NCBI RefSeq assembly: GCF_003606385.1
Contig: NZ_CP032514.1
Location: 682,001-746,000, forward strand
Length of the DNA: 64,000 bases
DNA from: Actinomyces lilanjuaniae
Lineage (GTDB): Bacteria > Actinomycetota > Actinomycetes > Actinomycetales > Actinomycetaceae
Direction: 5' to 3'
Numbering within the stretch: position 1 is the first letter of the stretch; every line of letters begins with the position of its first letter. The notes under the pieces were generated by a model. That model searched no databases. It saw nothing but the letters and a program-made list of their open reading frames with translations, and was not told the origin of the DNA. Below, one piece after another: positions 1 to 8,518 of this stretch. The position numbers were made by a program, and so were the translations under genes.

Positions 1-16
1 CCCAGGACGGCCGCCC

Positions 17-1372
17 ATGACCACCCCGACCACCTCATCCACTCCGCCCGGCCCGACAGCCTCGTCGACCCAGTCCGCCCCTCCTGACGCACGTCTGGCG
101 CGTACCGGCCTGCGCGTCGGCGACCGCAGCCTGGGAGAGTTCCTCATGGCGCAGCGCGCCTTCATCGCCCTCATCGTCCTCGTCGTCGTCTTCGCCTCCC
201 TGTCCAGCAGCTTCCTGGACCCGACGAACCTCGTGTCCATGACCAAGCACGTGGCCTACAACGCCCTGCTCGCCCTGGGAATGCTCCTGGTCATCCTCAC
301 CGGGGGCATCGACTTGTCGGTGGGGTCGGTAGTAGGTCTGACCGGCGTGGTCGCGGGTGTCATGCTGCGTGGGACGCACCTGTCCCTCCTGGACCTCAAC
401 GCCTACCCCTCGGTACTTGTCGTCGTCATCGTCGCCCTGCTCGTGGGCACAGGAGTGGGTGCGCTCAACGGTCTCCTGGTCACCCGCTTCCGCGTGGCCC
501 CCTTCATCGCCACCCTCGGCTCCCTGTACATGGCTAGGGGAGCCGCCCTGCTCATCTCTGGTGGGGAGACCTACTCCGACCTTGACGGCGCGGAAGGGCT
601 GGGCAACACCGGATTCTACGTTCTGGGCGTCTCACGGTTCCTGGGCCTGCCTACCTCGGTGTGGCTCATGATCGTCCTCGGGGCGCTCGTGGCGCTCCTG
701 GTCGCCCGGGCGCCCTTCGGGAGGTGGTTGTACGCCGTGGGTGGCAACGAGCGGGCCGCTGAGCTCTCCGGGGTGCCGGTGAACCGGGTGAAGATGCGCG
801 TCTACATGGCCTCGGGGTTCTTCGCCGCCCTGGCCGGGCTCATTATCGCCTCAGAGCTGACAGCCGCCGCCCCTGCGGCGGGCGAGACCTACGAGATGAA
901 CGCCATCGCGGCGGTCGTCATCGGCGGGGCCTCCCTGGCCGGAGGGCGCGGGGACGTCAAGGGGGCGCTTATCGGCGCCTTCGTCATCGGCTTCCTCAAC
1001 GACGGGCTGGTGCTGGTCGGGGTCTCCTCGTTCTGGCAGACCTTCCTCAAGGGTCTGGTCATCGTCCTGGCCGTGGTGCTCGACCAGGGCCAGCAGCGCC
1101 TGGAGCGCTCCCGGGCCGCCGCCCAGGCCGCCCGCAGCGTCAGGCTCGAGGTCGAGCGGACCAGCCCGGGCGGAGAGGCCAGTGCGGGTGCGCAGGCCGG
1201 TCCGCCTGACGAGGCAGGCGAGGGTGGCACCAGTGCCCGGCGGCCGCAGGCGCAGACCCAGACGCAGACCCGGACCCAGATACAGACCCAGACGCAGACC
1301 CGGACGGAGGCGGCGGCCTCCCGGTCGGCTTCCTTGCCGACAGCGACGGATGAGAGCGAGGACACGCAATGA
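17..1372 (+). CDS. Ribose-type sugar ABC transporter permease
   Basis: Membrane subunit of a ribose/RbsC-like (BPD_transp_2) ABC importer, which passes a sugar from the binding protein through the cytoplasmic membrane. About 8-10 hydrophobic segments lie between residues 48 and 360. The family motifs [11 protein letters not shown] (near residue 94) and [15 protein letters not shown] (near 297) are present. The roughly 85-residue C-terminal tail is unusual: it is hydrophilic and contains a Gln-Thr repeat at residues 413-430. The stop overlaps the ATG of the binding-protein gene, so translation is probably coupled. No ATPase gene is visible; it probably lies just left of the window edge. The substrate cannot be read from sequence, but the downstream enzymes suggest a pentose, possibly D-apiose. 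The ATG at 17 is the first possible start in the window, so the true start is slightly uncertain. Confidence 0.9.
   Translation: MTTPTTSSTPPGPTASSTQSAPPDARLARTGLRVGDRSLGEFLMAQRAFIALIVLVVVFASLSSSFLDPTNLVSMTKHVAYNALLALGMLLVILTGGIDLSVGSVVGLTGVVAGVMLRGTHLSLLDLNAYPSVLVVVIVALLVGTGVGALNGLLVTRFRVAPFIATLGSLYMARGAALLISGGETYSDLDGAEGLGNTGFYVLGVSRFLGLPTSVWLMIVLGALVALLVARAPFGRWLYAVGGNERAAELSGVPVNRVKMRVYMASGFFAALAGLIIASELTAAAPAAGETYEMNAIAAVVIGGASLAGGRGDVKGALIGAFVIGFLNDGLVLVGVSSFWQTFLKGLVIVLAVVLDQGQQRLERSRAAAQAARSVRLEVERTSPGGEASAGAQAGPPDEAGEGGTSARRPQAQTQTQTRTQIQTQTQTRTEAAASRSASLPTATDESEDTQ
1253..1305 (+). repeat. In-frame 23-nt direct repeat in permease tail
   Basis: A perfect 23-nt unit occurs at 1253-1275 and again at 1283-1305, a 30-nt period. 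It encodes alternating Gln-Thr/Arg-Thr dipeptides in the cytoplasmic tail of the permease. Both the unit phase and the CAG-ACN codon pattern suggest expansion by slippage; length changes in multiples of 6 or 30 would keep the frame. Confidence 0.8.
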
Positions 1373-2457
1373 CGCCCCGGACACCCCTGACATTCCCACC
1401 GGCTCTGCCCGCTCCTCCGGCGACCTCGGCCGCGCTGCTGGCCAGGACACCAGCCGCTGCGCTGACGCCCGGTGCAGCCGCTGTGGTGCCCACGCGGCGC
1501 AGCCTCCTGAGGGCCTCGCTGGTCGGCTGCGTCGCCCTGCCGGCGTTGGCTGCCCTGGGCGCCTGCTCCTCGCGGGGCGCGGACTCGGACTACATCGCCG
1601 TCATCACCCCGGCCCACGACAACCCCTACTTCAAGACCGAGGCTGACGCAGCCGTGGACAGAGCGCGCGCCCTGGGGTACGCGGCCACGGCCTTCTCCCA
1701 CCGCGACGACGTCAACGTGCAGTCCGAGCTCATCGACTCCGCGGTCTCCCAACGCGCGGTGGCCATCATCCTGGACAACGCGGGCGCGGACTCCACCGAG
1801 GGGGCCTCCCGCAGGGCCGTGGAGGCCGGGGTGCCCGTGTTCCTCATCGACCGCGAGATCAATGAGGCGGGGATCGTCCAGGCCCAGATCGTGGCCAACA
1901 ACTCCCAGGGGGCGGCGCTGGTGGCCCAGCGGCTGGCCGAGGAGCTTCAGGGAAAGGGGCGCTACTACGAGCTGCTCGGGCGTGAGACCGACACCAACGC
2001 GGCGGTGCGCTCCACGGCCTTCCACTCTGTGCTGGACCAGTACGAGGGCCTGGAGCTCGCTGGCCAGGAGACCGCCAACTGGGACCAGCAGGAGGCCTAC
2101 ACCAAGGTGGAGACCCTGCTGCAGCGCGACAGCGGCATCCAGGCCATTATCTGTGGCAACGACACCATGGCCGTGGGGGCGGTGGCTGCCGTCCAGCAGG
2201 CCGGGCGCACCGGTGACATCGTGGTGGCCGGGTTCGACGGCAGTCCTGACGCCGTGGACGCGATCAAGGCGGGCACCATGCTCGCCACCGGCATGCAGCC
2301 CGCCGTGCTCATCGCCCAGATGGCGGTGGAGCAGGCCCACGCCTACGTGACCGGTGGCAGTACCGGGAAGAGGGAGAAGCAGCTTGTGGACTGCGTGCTC
2401 ATCGACGAGTCCAACGCGCAGGGCTACACCCTCTTCGAGATGGAGGAGGACTCCTAG
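1369..2457 (+). CDS. Sugar ABC transporter substrate-binding lipoprotein
   Basis: Extracytoplasmic sugar-binding protein of the periplasmic-binding-protein/LacI (Peripla_BP_4) type, partner of the upstream permease. About 40 Ala/Pro-rich residues precede a Tat-like signal (TRRSLLRAS). The lipobox LGAC follows, so the mature protein should be lipid-anchored through Cys. Mature sequence starts with the typical DYIAVITPAHDNPYFK strand, and the later DIVVAGFDGSPDAVDAIKAG segment is the conserved D-G ligand-pocket region. Length 362 aa is slightly above the family norm because of the N-terminal extension. It starts at ATG 1369 within the permease stop (ATGA overlap). The ligand is unknown; the neighbouring kinase, isomerase and transketolase genes suggest a pentose. 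Confidence 0.9.
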   Translation: MTPRTPLTFPPALPAPPATSAALLARTPAAALTPGAAAVVPTRRSLLRASLVGCVALPALAALGACSSRGADSDYIAVITPAHDNPYFKTEADAAVDRARALGYAATAFSHRDDVNVQSELIDSAVSQRAVAIILDNAGADSTEGASRRAVEAGVPVFLIDREINEAGIVQAQIVANNSQGAALVAQRLAEELQGKGRYYELLGRETDTNAAVRSTAFHSVLDQYEGLELAGQETANWDQQEAYTKVETLLQRDSGIQAIICGNDTMAVGAVAAVQQAGRTGDIVVAGFDGSPDAVDAIKAGTMLATGMQPAVLIAQMAVEQAHAYVTGGSTGKREKQLVDCVLIDESNAQGYTLFEMEEDS

Positions 2458-2546
2458 GGCCCGTCGCGACAGTGGTGTGGGGGCGGGGAGCCAGACGGGC
2501 AGGACTGGTGCTGCGCAGTGTCGTCTGCTAGGCTAAGCACAGATAT

Positions 2547-2562
2547 CATTCAAAGATGAATG
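2547..2562. promoter_or_regulatory. Inverted repeat CATTCA-N4-TGAATG, likely operator
   Basis: A perfect 6-bp inverted repeat with a 4-nt spacer lies in the 166-nt gap before the FGGY kinase. It sits just downstream of a possible -10 element (TAGGCT, 2530-2535). The same half-site recurs before the second operon at 7641-7654. A SorC/DeoR-type repressor such as the one at 13219 is the obvious candidate binder, but this is inference. Confidence 0.45.
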
Positions 2563-2623
2563 CTTATTCTCTCTTGTCCGTTGCCCGCGTGGCAGCCCGC
2601 TTCCCTCGCAGAGGAGGCTTCTG

Positions 2624-4093
2624 ATGAGTACCCCCTACATCCTCGCCCTCGACGAGGGCACCACCAACGCCAAGGCCCTCGCCGTGGCACGTGACGGTAC
2701 CGTCCTGGCAGCAGGGTCGGCACCCGTGCCCGTGGCCTACCCGCGCCCCGGCTGGGTGGAGCAGGACGCCGACGCCGTCTGGAAGGCCCAGGTCGAGGCG
2801 ATCAGGGCCTGCCTCGGGGTTCTCGACGCAGTCCCGGAGGGTGTCGCCATCTCCAACCAGCGCGAGTCCGTGGTTGCCTGGGACGCGCGCACCGGTGCCG
2901 CGCTCGGCCCCGTCATCGGCTGGCAGGACTCCCGTACCGCCGAGTTCTGTGACTGGCTGCGTTCCCCTGAGCGCGAGTTCGCCGTGTCCGTGGCCACCGG
3001 CCTGTCCCTGGACCCTATGTTCTCCGCCCCGAAGATGCGCTACCTGCTGGACCGGCTCGGTGCCAGCGCCGGGGTCGTGGACGGGCAGGTGCGGGTGGGC
3101 ACGATCGACTCCTGGCTGGTGTCACGCCTGACCGGCCAGGACTCCTACGTCATTGAGGCGGGCAACGCCTCGCGCACCCTGCTGCTGGACCTGTCCACGC
3201 TGGAGTGGTCGCAGCCCATGTGCGACCTCTTCGGCGTGGCCAGGGAGATTCTGCCCCAGGTGGTGGCCTCCAACGCCGACTTCGGCTCCACCAGGGGGCT
3301 GGACGTGCTTCCCGACGGGGTGCCGGTGGTTGGGGTGCTGGGCGACTCCCACGCCGCGCTGTTCGGACACGGCTGTCGCACCCCTGCCGAGGGCAAGGCC
3401 ACCTACGGCACTGGCTCCTCCGTCATGGTGCCCGCAGGTGCGCAGCCCTCCGTGCGCCGGGGCGTGTCCACCACCCTGGCCTGGTTGACCGAGGAGCCCG
3501 TCTACGGTCACGAGGGCAATGTCGTCGCCTCTGGGACTGCCATGGACTGGGCCGCCCGGCTCCTGGGCGTGGAGGCGGGCAAGGGCCTTGACGCGCTGGC
3601 GGCTACCGTGGAGGACGCTGCAGGTGTCAGCCTGGTACCCGCCTTCACCGGGCTGGGCGCCCCCTGGTGGGACCGCCAGGCCGTGGGCGTCATCACTGGC
3701 GTCACTGCTGGTTCCAGCCGCGGGCACCTGGCTCGCGCGGCCCTGGAGAGCGTGGCCCACCAGGTCGCCGACGTCGTCGATGCACTGGGGGCGCAGGACC
3801 TGACCGTCCTGCACGCCGACGGCGGGGCCACCGCCTCCTGCCTGCTCATGCAGACCCAGGCCGACCTGCTGGGCCGTGACGTCATGGTCAGCGCCGATGC
3901 GGAGATCTCCGCCCTGGGCGCAGCCCTTATGGGTTTCACCCGCCTGGGCTGGGAAGTGCCGACACCCCTGCCGGGCCAGCAGGAGCAGGGCGGCAGGCGC
4001 TACCACCCGGTGCTCGACGAGCACCAGCGCTCCTGCGCCCGCACCCGGTGGTCCCACGCTCTGGCCCGCTCCCGCCTGGCCCCCGGCGCGTGA
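2624..4093 (+). CDS. FGGY-family carbohydrate kinase
   Basis: ATP-dependent sugar kinase of the FGGY (xylulose/glycerol kinase) family, 489 aa, the usual length. The N-terminal phosphate-binding motif LALDEGTTNAKA is at residues 6-17. The central conserved segment GVLGDSHAALFGHG is followed by ATYGTGSSVMV, and the C-terminal domain has HADGGATASCLLMQ, the FGGY signature region. A strong ribosome-binding site (GAGGAGG, 2611-2617) fixes the ATG at 2624. The next genes are a sugar isomerase and a split transketolase. In the characterised D-apiose pathway the equivalent enzyme phosphorylates D-apulose at O4 to feed the transketolase. Xylulose or another ketose remains possible, since FGGY specificity cannot be read reliably from sequence. 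Confidence 0.88.
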   Translation: MSTPYILALDEGTTNAKALAVARDGTVLAAGSAPVPVAYPRPGWVEQDADAVWKAQVEAIRACLGVLDAVPEGVAISNQRESVVAWDARTGAALGPVIGWQDSRTAEFCDWLRSPEREFAVSVATGLSLDPMFSAPKMRYLLDRLGASAGVVDGQVRVGTIDSWLVSRLTGQDSYVIEAGNASRTLLLDLSTLEWSQPMCDLFGVAREILPQVVASNADFGSTRGLDVLPDGVPVVGVLGDSHAALFGHGCRTPAEGKATYGTGSSVMVPAGAQPSVRRGVSTTLAWLTEEPVYGHEGNVVASGTAMDWAARLLGVEAGKGLDALAATVEDAAGVSLVPAFTGLGAPWWDRQAVGVITGVTAGSSRGHLARAALESVAHQVADVVDALGAQDLTVLHADGGATASCLLMQTQADLLGRDVMVSADAEISALGAALMGFTRLGWEVPTPLPGQQEQGGRRYHPVLDEHQRSCARTRWSHALARSRLAPGA

Positions 4094-4229
4094 GCCCTCA
4101 CGGTGGCTCCGCAGCCGGGCGGGGTGCCAGAAGGCCCCGGATGCTGCTGGCCGTCCACCGCAGCCAGTCCACACCTGAGACCGCCAACCATTCTCAGACA
4201 ACACCACCAGTCGGGGGAGATGACACATC

Positions 4230-5330
4230 ATGACTACAGCGACTACGGAGACTACAGCGACTACGGCGACTACAGCGACGAACACGACCCCAGCTGCGGC
4301 GACAGGCACTGCAGCAGGTCCAGGGATGTGCCCGGGGACGGTCCAGGCCGCTGCCAGCCCCGTCTTCGGCGCGGGCCTGTGGAACTTCGCTACCTACGTG
4401 GACCGCTACGCCGTGGACCGCTACGGGGAGGCCCGCTCCACCATCGAGCAGATTGAGCTGGCTGCGCGGGTGGGCGACATCAGCTATGTGGACCTCAACT
4501 ACCCTTTCACGCACGGTGTCAGTCTCGGCGACGTCAAGGCGGCGCTAGAGCGCACCGGTATCGCGGCCATCGGTGTCACCCCGGAGATCTACCTACGCGA
4601 GCACCAGCTGGGGGCCTTCACCAACCCAGACCCGGCCAGGCGGGCCTCCGCCATGGCGATCATGCAGGGCGCGGCCGACGTGGTACGCGAACTCGGCGCA
4701 CGCTACGTCAAGATCTGGCCCGGCCAGGACGGATTCGACTACCCCTTCCAGGTGGACTACGCCGAGCTGAACCGCCTGGCCGTCGACGGCATGCGCGACC
4801 TGGCCCAGGCCAACCCCGACCTGCGATTCGTCATTGAGTACAAGCCGCGTGAGCCGCGTACCCACATGCTCTGGTCCTCCGCGGCCAGGACAGTACTGGG
4901 CATCCAGCAGATGGGGGTGGACAACGTGGGCGTGCTGCTGGACTTCGGCCACGCCCTGTTCGGCGGGGAGTCCCCCGCTGAGGCCGCCCAGCTGCTCATT
5001 GACCACGGCCTGCTGTGGGGTATGGACGTCAACGACAACTTTCGGGGCTGGGACGACGACATGGTGGTGGGCAGTGTCCACATCACCGAGGTATTCGAGT
5101 TCTTCCACACCCTGAGGAAGAACGGCTGGGAGGGGGTGTGGCAACTCGACCAGTTCCCTTTCCGTGAGGACGTGGTGGATAACGCCCGCACCTCCATCCG
5201 CTTCCTCAAGGCCATCCACCGCGCCCTAGAGCGCCTGGACGAGGAGGCCCTGGCGCAGGCCCAGGCCCGCCACGACTCCCTGGCCGCCCAGCGCGCCGTC
5301 CAGGACGCACTTCTGGGCTGCATGGCCTGA
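4230..5330 (+). CDS. TIM-barrel sugar isomerase (xylose-isomerase-like)
   Basis: Sugar isomerase/epimerase with the xylose-isomerase-like TIM-barrel fold (AP_endonuc_2), predicted to interconvert an aldose and a ketose using a divalent metal. The first 30 residues are a Thr/Ala-rich low-complexity extension; the conserved domain starts near [15 protein letters not shown]. Likely metal or substrate ligands lie in the strands [39 protein letters not shown] and [11 protein letters not shown]. The GGGGGAGA ribosome-binding site supports ATG 4230; ATG 4326 is an alternative that would drop the extension. Between the kinase and the transketolase genes, the simplest role is D-apiose to D-apulose isomerisation. 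It could also act on L-rhamnose-like sugars or another pentose. Confidence 0.8.
   Translation: MTTATTETTATTATTATNTTPAAATGTAAGPGMCPGTVQAAASPVFGAGLWNFATYVDRYAVDRYGEARSTIEQIELAARVGDISYVDLNYPFTHGVSLGDVKAALERTGIAAIGVTPEIYLREHQLGAFTNPDPARRASAMAIMQGAADVVRELGARYVKIWPGQDGFDYPFQVDYAELNRLAVDGMRDLAQANPDLRFVIEYKPREPRTHMLWSSAARTVLGIQQMGVDNVGVLLDFGHALFGGESPAEAAQLLIDHGLLWGMDVNDNFRGWDDDMVVGSVHITEVFEFFHTLRKNGWEGVWQLDQFPFREDVVDNARTSIRFLKAIHRALERLDEEALAQAQARHDSLAAQRAVQDALLGCMA
4233..4277 (+). repeat. Five 9-nt tandem units at isomerase start
   Basis: Directly after the ATG, five units of a 9-nt repeat (ACTACAGCG-like) encode Thr-Thr-Ala/Glu triplets. Unit length is a multiple of three, so copy-number change would alter only the length of the N-terminal extension. 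Confidence 0.8.
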
Positions 5331-5379
5331 GCCGCCAGGAAGCACCTGAGCCGAGCAAGAGGAAAGGAGACCTGCTGTC

Positions 5380-6257
5380 ATGACTGTCTCGGCCGACCTG
5401 CCCGTCATCGGGCGCACCGCACCTGGAGCCTCCCGGGAGGAGGTGATCAGCCACCTGAGGGAGGGGGCGCGCCTGATCCGCCGCAAGGCCCTGACCAACA
5501 TCGTCAGTGCCGGGATGGGACACGTAGGCGGGAGATGTCGATCATTGACGCCCTGGCCGTCCTCTACCTGCACTCGGCCAGGATCACCCCGGACAACCTG
5601 GAGGACCCCGACCGCGACCGTGTCATCCTGTCCAAGGGGCATGCCGCCAACGCCCTGTACACGACGCTGGCGGCAGCCGGAGTCATCCCTGTCGAGCAGC
5701 TCGACACCTTTGTCCAGCCGGGCTCCGCCCTCAACGGACACCCCTCCCGTACCTCGGTGCCCGGCGTGGAGGTCAGCACGGGACCCTTGGGGCACGGCCT
5801 GCCTGTCGGTGTCGGGGACGCCGTCGCCGCCAAGATCGACGGCTCGCCCCGACGCGTGTTCGTCCTCACCGGCGACGGCGAGCTCCAGGAGGGATCCAAC
5901 TGGGAGGCCCTCATGTTCGCCTCCCAGCAGCAGCTGGACAACCTGTGTGTGCTGGTGGACCGCAACCGTCTTCAGCAGGGTGCCCGGGTCGAGGACACCA
6001 ACGACCTGTCCCCGTTGGACGACAAGGCCCGAGCCTTCGGCTGGGAGGTCGTTGAGGTCGACGCCCACGATTACGGACAGCTCCTTGACGTGTTCGCAGG
6101 GGTCCCCTCCGCCAGCGGGCGGCCCACCTTTGTCATCGCCCACTCGCACAAGGGGCACCCGATCTCGTTCATGTCTGACTCGGTCGCCTGGCACCACAGG
6201 CTGCCCAGTGATGCCGAGGTGGAGCAGGCACTGGCAGAGCTGGAGGCACTGGTATGA
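5380..6257 (+). CDS. Transketolase N-terminal subunit, frameshifted
   Basis: Thiamine-diphosphate-binding half of a two-subunit transketolase. Residues 1-51 are read from ATG 5380 and end with NIVSAGMGHVGG. The homologous continuation (MSIIDALAVLYLHSARIT) is in the next frame from 5535. Restoring one G in the run at 5530-5532 gives a continuous 292-aa protein, the usual size for this subunit. Later motifs include ILSKGHAANALY, STGPLGHGLPVGVG and the ThDP/Mg motif GDGELQEGSNWEA. The ribosome-binding site AAAGGAGA precedes the ATG. Its partner follows with an ATGA overlap. In D-apiose catabolism the pair is called AptA/AptB and converts apulose 4-phosphate plus glyceraldehyde 3-phosphate to xylulose 5-phosphate and DHAP. 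The break is probably a sequencing error. Confidence 0.85.
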
Positions 6258-7204
6258 ATACCATCACTGAGACAGGGCACATGTACGACTGCCGACAGGC
6301 CTACGCGCAGACCCTGCTGGACATCGCGCGCCATGACGAGCGGCTTGTCGTGGTTACCAATGACTCCGTGGGATCCTCAAGCCTGGGTGAGTTCCGTCAG
6401 GAGATGCCTGGTCGGCTCGTCAATGTCGGCATTGCTGAGCAGAACCAGGTGGGAGTGGCCGCAGGGCTGGAGAACGGAGGCAAGGTCCCTGTCGTCTCCT
6501 GCGCGGGATCCTTCCTGTCCGCCCGCGCCACCGAGCAGGTCAAGATCGATACTGCCTACTCCCGCCGTCACGTGCTGCTGTGCGCCCAGTCGCCGGGCCT
6601 GGCCTATGGGGCGCTAGGCTCCACCCACCACAGCGCAGAGGACGTGTCGATCATGCGCGCCATCCCGGGCATGACCGTCATCGTCCCGGCGGACCCGGCT
6701 GAGACCGCCGGAGCCGTGCGCTGGGCTTACGAACAGCTCGACGGCCCGGCCTACATCCGCGTCTCACGTATGAAGGTGCCTGCCGTCCACGCCGAGGACT
6801 ACGCGTTCACACCCCGGGCGGTCGTGCTCCACGAGGGAACGGACCTGACGGTGATCGCCAACGGTGTCACCGTCCACCGGGCGGTCCAGGCCGTGACACA
6901 ACTGGCTCGGGAGGGGATCAGTGTCCGGCTGCTGTCGGTGCCTGTGGTCAAGCCGCTGGATGAGGAGGCGGTCCTGGCTGCCGCCCGCGAGACCGTAGGG
7001 ATCATCACCGTGGAGGAGGGGACTGTCAAGGGTGGCCTGGGTGGTGCCGTCGCCGAGCTGACCGCCAGTCGGCACCCTGTGCCAGTCAGGAGAGTCGGCG
7101 TGCCCGACGAGTTCGCCCCCACCGGCTCCGAGTCCTGGCTCATGGACCACTGGGGTATCAGCGCTGAGGGCATTATCGCCGCGGCCAAGGACCTGCTCGC
7201 CTGA
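6254..7204 (+). CDS. Transketolase C-terminal subunit
   Basis: Pyrimidine-binding and C-terminal domains of the split transketolase, 316 aa, the standard size. Motifs: VNVGIAEQNQVGVAAGLE (the catalytic Glu region that activates ThDP), HHSAEDVSIMRAIPGMTV and the C-terminal EEGTVKGGLGGAVAEL. ATG 6254 overlaps the TGA of the N subunit, consistent with equimolar translation of an alpha/beta enzyme. It is the last gene of the first operon and is followed by a strong hairpin. It works only as a complex with the upstream subunit, whose reading frame is interrupted in this assembly. Confidence 0.92.
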   Translation: MNTITETGHMYDCRQAYAQTLLDIARHDERLVVVTNDSVGSSSLGEFRQEMPGRLVNVGIAEQNQVGVAAGLENGGKVPVVSCAGSFLSARATEQVKIDTAYSRRHVLLCAQSPGLAYGALGSTHHSAEDVSIMRAIPGMTVIVPADPAETAGAVRWAYEQLDGPAYIRVSRMKVPAVHAEDYAFTPRAVVLHEGTDLTVIANGVTVHRAVQAVTQLAREGISVRLLSVPVVKPLDEEAVLAAARETVGIITVEEGTVKGGLGGAVAELTASRHPVPVRRVGVPDEFAPTGSESWLMDHWGISAEGIIAAAKDLLA

Positions 7205-7230
7205 CGCAGGAGCTGTCCAGGTTCTTGTCC

Positions 7231-7296
7231 CGCAGCGGGGCCTCCAGGCAGCGCCGACGTTGACGGCCCGGCGTGCACCTGGTGGGCCCCGCTGTG
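7231..7296 (+). terminator. Branch-free GC-rich hairpin ending first operon
   Basis: A long interrupted stem: 7231-7242 pairs with 7285-7296 (12 bp, one G-U), 7244-7248 with 7278-7282, and 7252-7256 with 7269-7273. It begins 27 nt after the transketolase stop. There is no U-tract. Confidence 0.55.
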
Positions 7297-7630
7297 CGGT
7301 GCTCCGGGGGTGCGCTCTGCTGACTGTGCCCGCCGTCTGGACGCACGATCCGTGCCCGGTACGTCCTGGCAGTGAGGTAATGGTTCCGCCGACCTCGTGC
7401 TACCGGAGCCACTGGTGATCTCTGGGGATCACCCAGATTCTAATTCAGATTGGCATACAGATGACATTCGGGTGGGTGAGATGAGGACGGCTTGGTCTAG
7501 ACTCCGCAGGTCTCGGGCGTGCGACCCCTATTTTTAGGGTGAGATTGCGGCATATCTGGGAGGGGTGCGTACGTGGGGGAGGTGGGGTGGGTTGACACAG
7601 AGGTGCGAGGGAGATAGCATGAAGTGCAGA

Positions 7631-7654
7631 CATTCGGTACTGAATACTGATTCA
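7631..7654. promoter_or_regulatory. Overlapping inverted repeats, likely operator
   Basis: CATTC-N5-TGAAT (7631-7645) overlaps TGAAT-N4-ATTCA (7641-7654), 33 nt before the dehydrogenase ATG. The half-sites match the inverted repeat at 2547-2562 before the FGGY kinase, suggesting that one regulator controls both transcription units. Confidence 0.45.
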
Positions 7655-7686
7655 TCAACTCAAGGGCGAGTGTGAGGAGTACCTTC

Positions 7687-8496
7687 ATGTCACAGGACCA
7701 GATATCGACGCTCTTCCGCGACCACTTCGCGGGAAGGCACGTTGTCGTCACCGGCGCCGCAGGAGGCATCGGCCTGGGTATTGCTCGGGCCTTCGCGAGC
7801 TGCGGGGCGACGGTGCGTGTCGCTGACCTGTGCGGCGCAGTGCTCGATGTGGCTGAGGATCTGCGCAGCGAGGGGCTTGCGGTTACTGCCGAGCAGCTCG
7901 ACGTGACCGACGACCCCAGCGTGCGAGCCTTCTTCCGGCGTGTTGGCGAGGACTTCGGCGGGCTTGACGTCTTGGTCTCCAACGCGGGCGTCATCGAGAT
8001 CGAGAGGCTGGAGGACACGACGACCGAGGGGTTCGAGCGTGTCCTGCGCGTCAACACCCTGGCTCAGTTCATCGCCGCTCGGGAGGCTGCGCCTTTACTA
8101 CGCAGGGCCGGCGGGGGGTCGATCATCAACGCGGCCTCGGCCCAGGCCCGTCACGGCTTCATCTACACCCCCGGTTATGCCGCCTCCAAGTTTGGTGTGC
8201 TGGGACTGACCCAGTCGCTGGCCAAGGAGCTGGCTGCGGACGGTATCCGGGTCAATGCCTACTGCCCGGGCATCGTGGTCACGGACATGTGGGCCTACAA
8301 CGACAGGAGGTGGGGCTCCCTGCTGGGCGGCTACGAGCCGGGTGAGCTCGTGGCTGAGTGGATAGACAAGATTCCCCTGGGCCGTGCGGCAACCAGGGAG
8401 GACGTCGCCAACCTCGTCCTCTTCCTCGCGTCTGACGCTGCCGGGTGCATCACGGGCCAGGCCGTCAACGTTGACGGCGGCATGGAAATGAACTGA
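7687..8496 (+). CDS. Short-chain dehydrogenase/reductase (SDR)
   Basis: Classical SDR oxidoreductase, 269 aa. The Rossmann motif TGAAGGIG is at residues 22-29, SNAG at 98-101, catalytic Ser near 151, and the Tyr164-x3-Lys168 pair in GYAASKFG. The C-terminal INxDGG-type segment (VNVDGGMEMN) is typical. Members of this clade oxidise polyols or hydroxyketones with NAD(P). The true start is ATG 7687, because the upstream in-frame GTG at 7672 lies in the ribosome-binding site (AGGAGT). The gene opens the second operon, 22 nt before an ABC permease. Inference: it oxidises a polyol or sugar brought in by that transporter. The substrate is not determinable from sequence. Confidence 0.9.
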   Translation: MSQDQISTLFRDHFAGRHVVVTGAAGGIGLGIARAFASCGATVRVADLCGAVLDVAEDLRSEGLAVTAEQLDVTDDPSVRAFFRRVGEDFGGLDVLVSNAGVIEIERLEDTTTEGFERVLRVNTLAQFIAAREAAPLLRRAGGGSIINAASAQARHGFIYTPGYAASKFGVLGLTQSLAKELAADGIRVNAYCPGIVVTDMWAYNDRRWGSLLGGYEPGELVAEWIDKIPLGRAATREDVANLVLFLASDAAGCITGQAVNVDGGMEMN

Positions 8497-8518
8497 CCGG
8501 GTGCGGAGGAGAACTCAG

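Larger units (their letters stand above)
7205..7686. other. 482-nt intergenic region between the two sugar operons
   Basis: No convincing coding sequence. It holds the terminator hairpin of the first operon (7231-7296) and overlapping inverted repeats just before the second operon (7631-7654). The stretch 7430-7660 is less GC-rich than its surroundings, as expected for a promoter region. Confidence 0.7.

Noticed and set aside
889..2340. A 483-codon minus-strand open frame over the first permease and binding protein
   Set aside because: Mirror of GC-rich coding sequence; no start signal, no homology and it crosses two well-supported genes.
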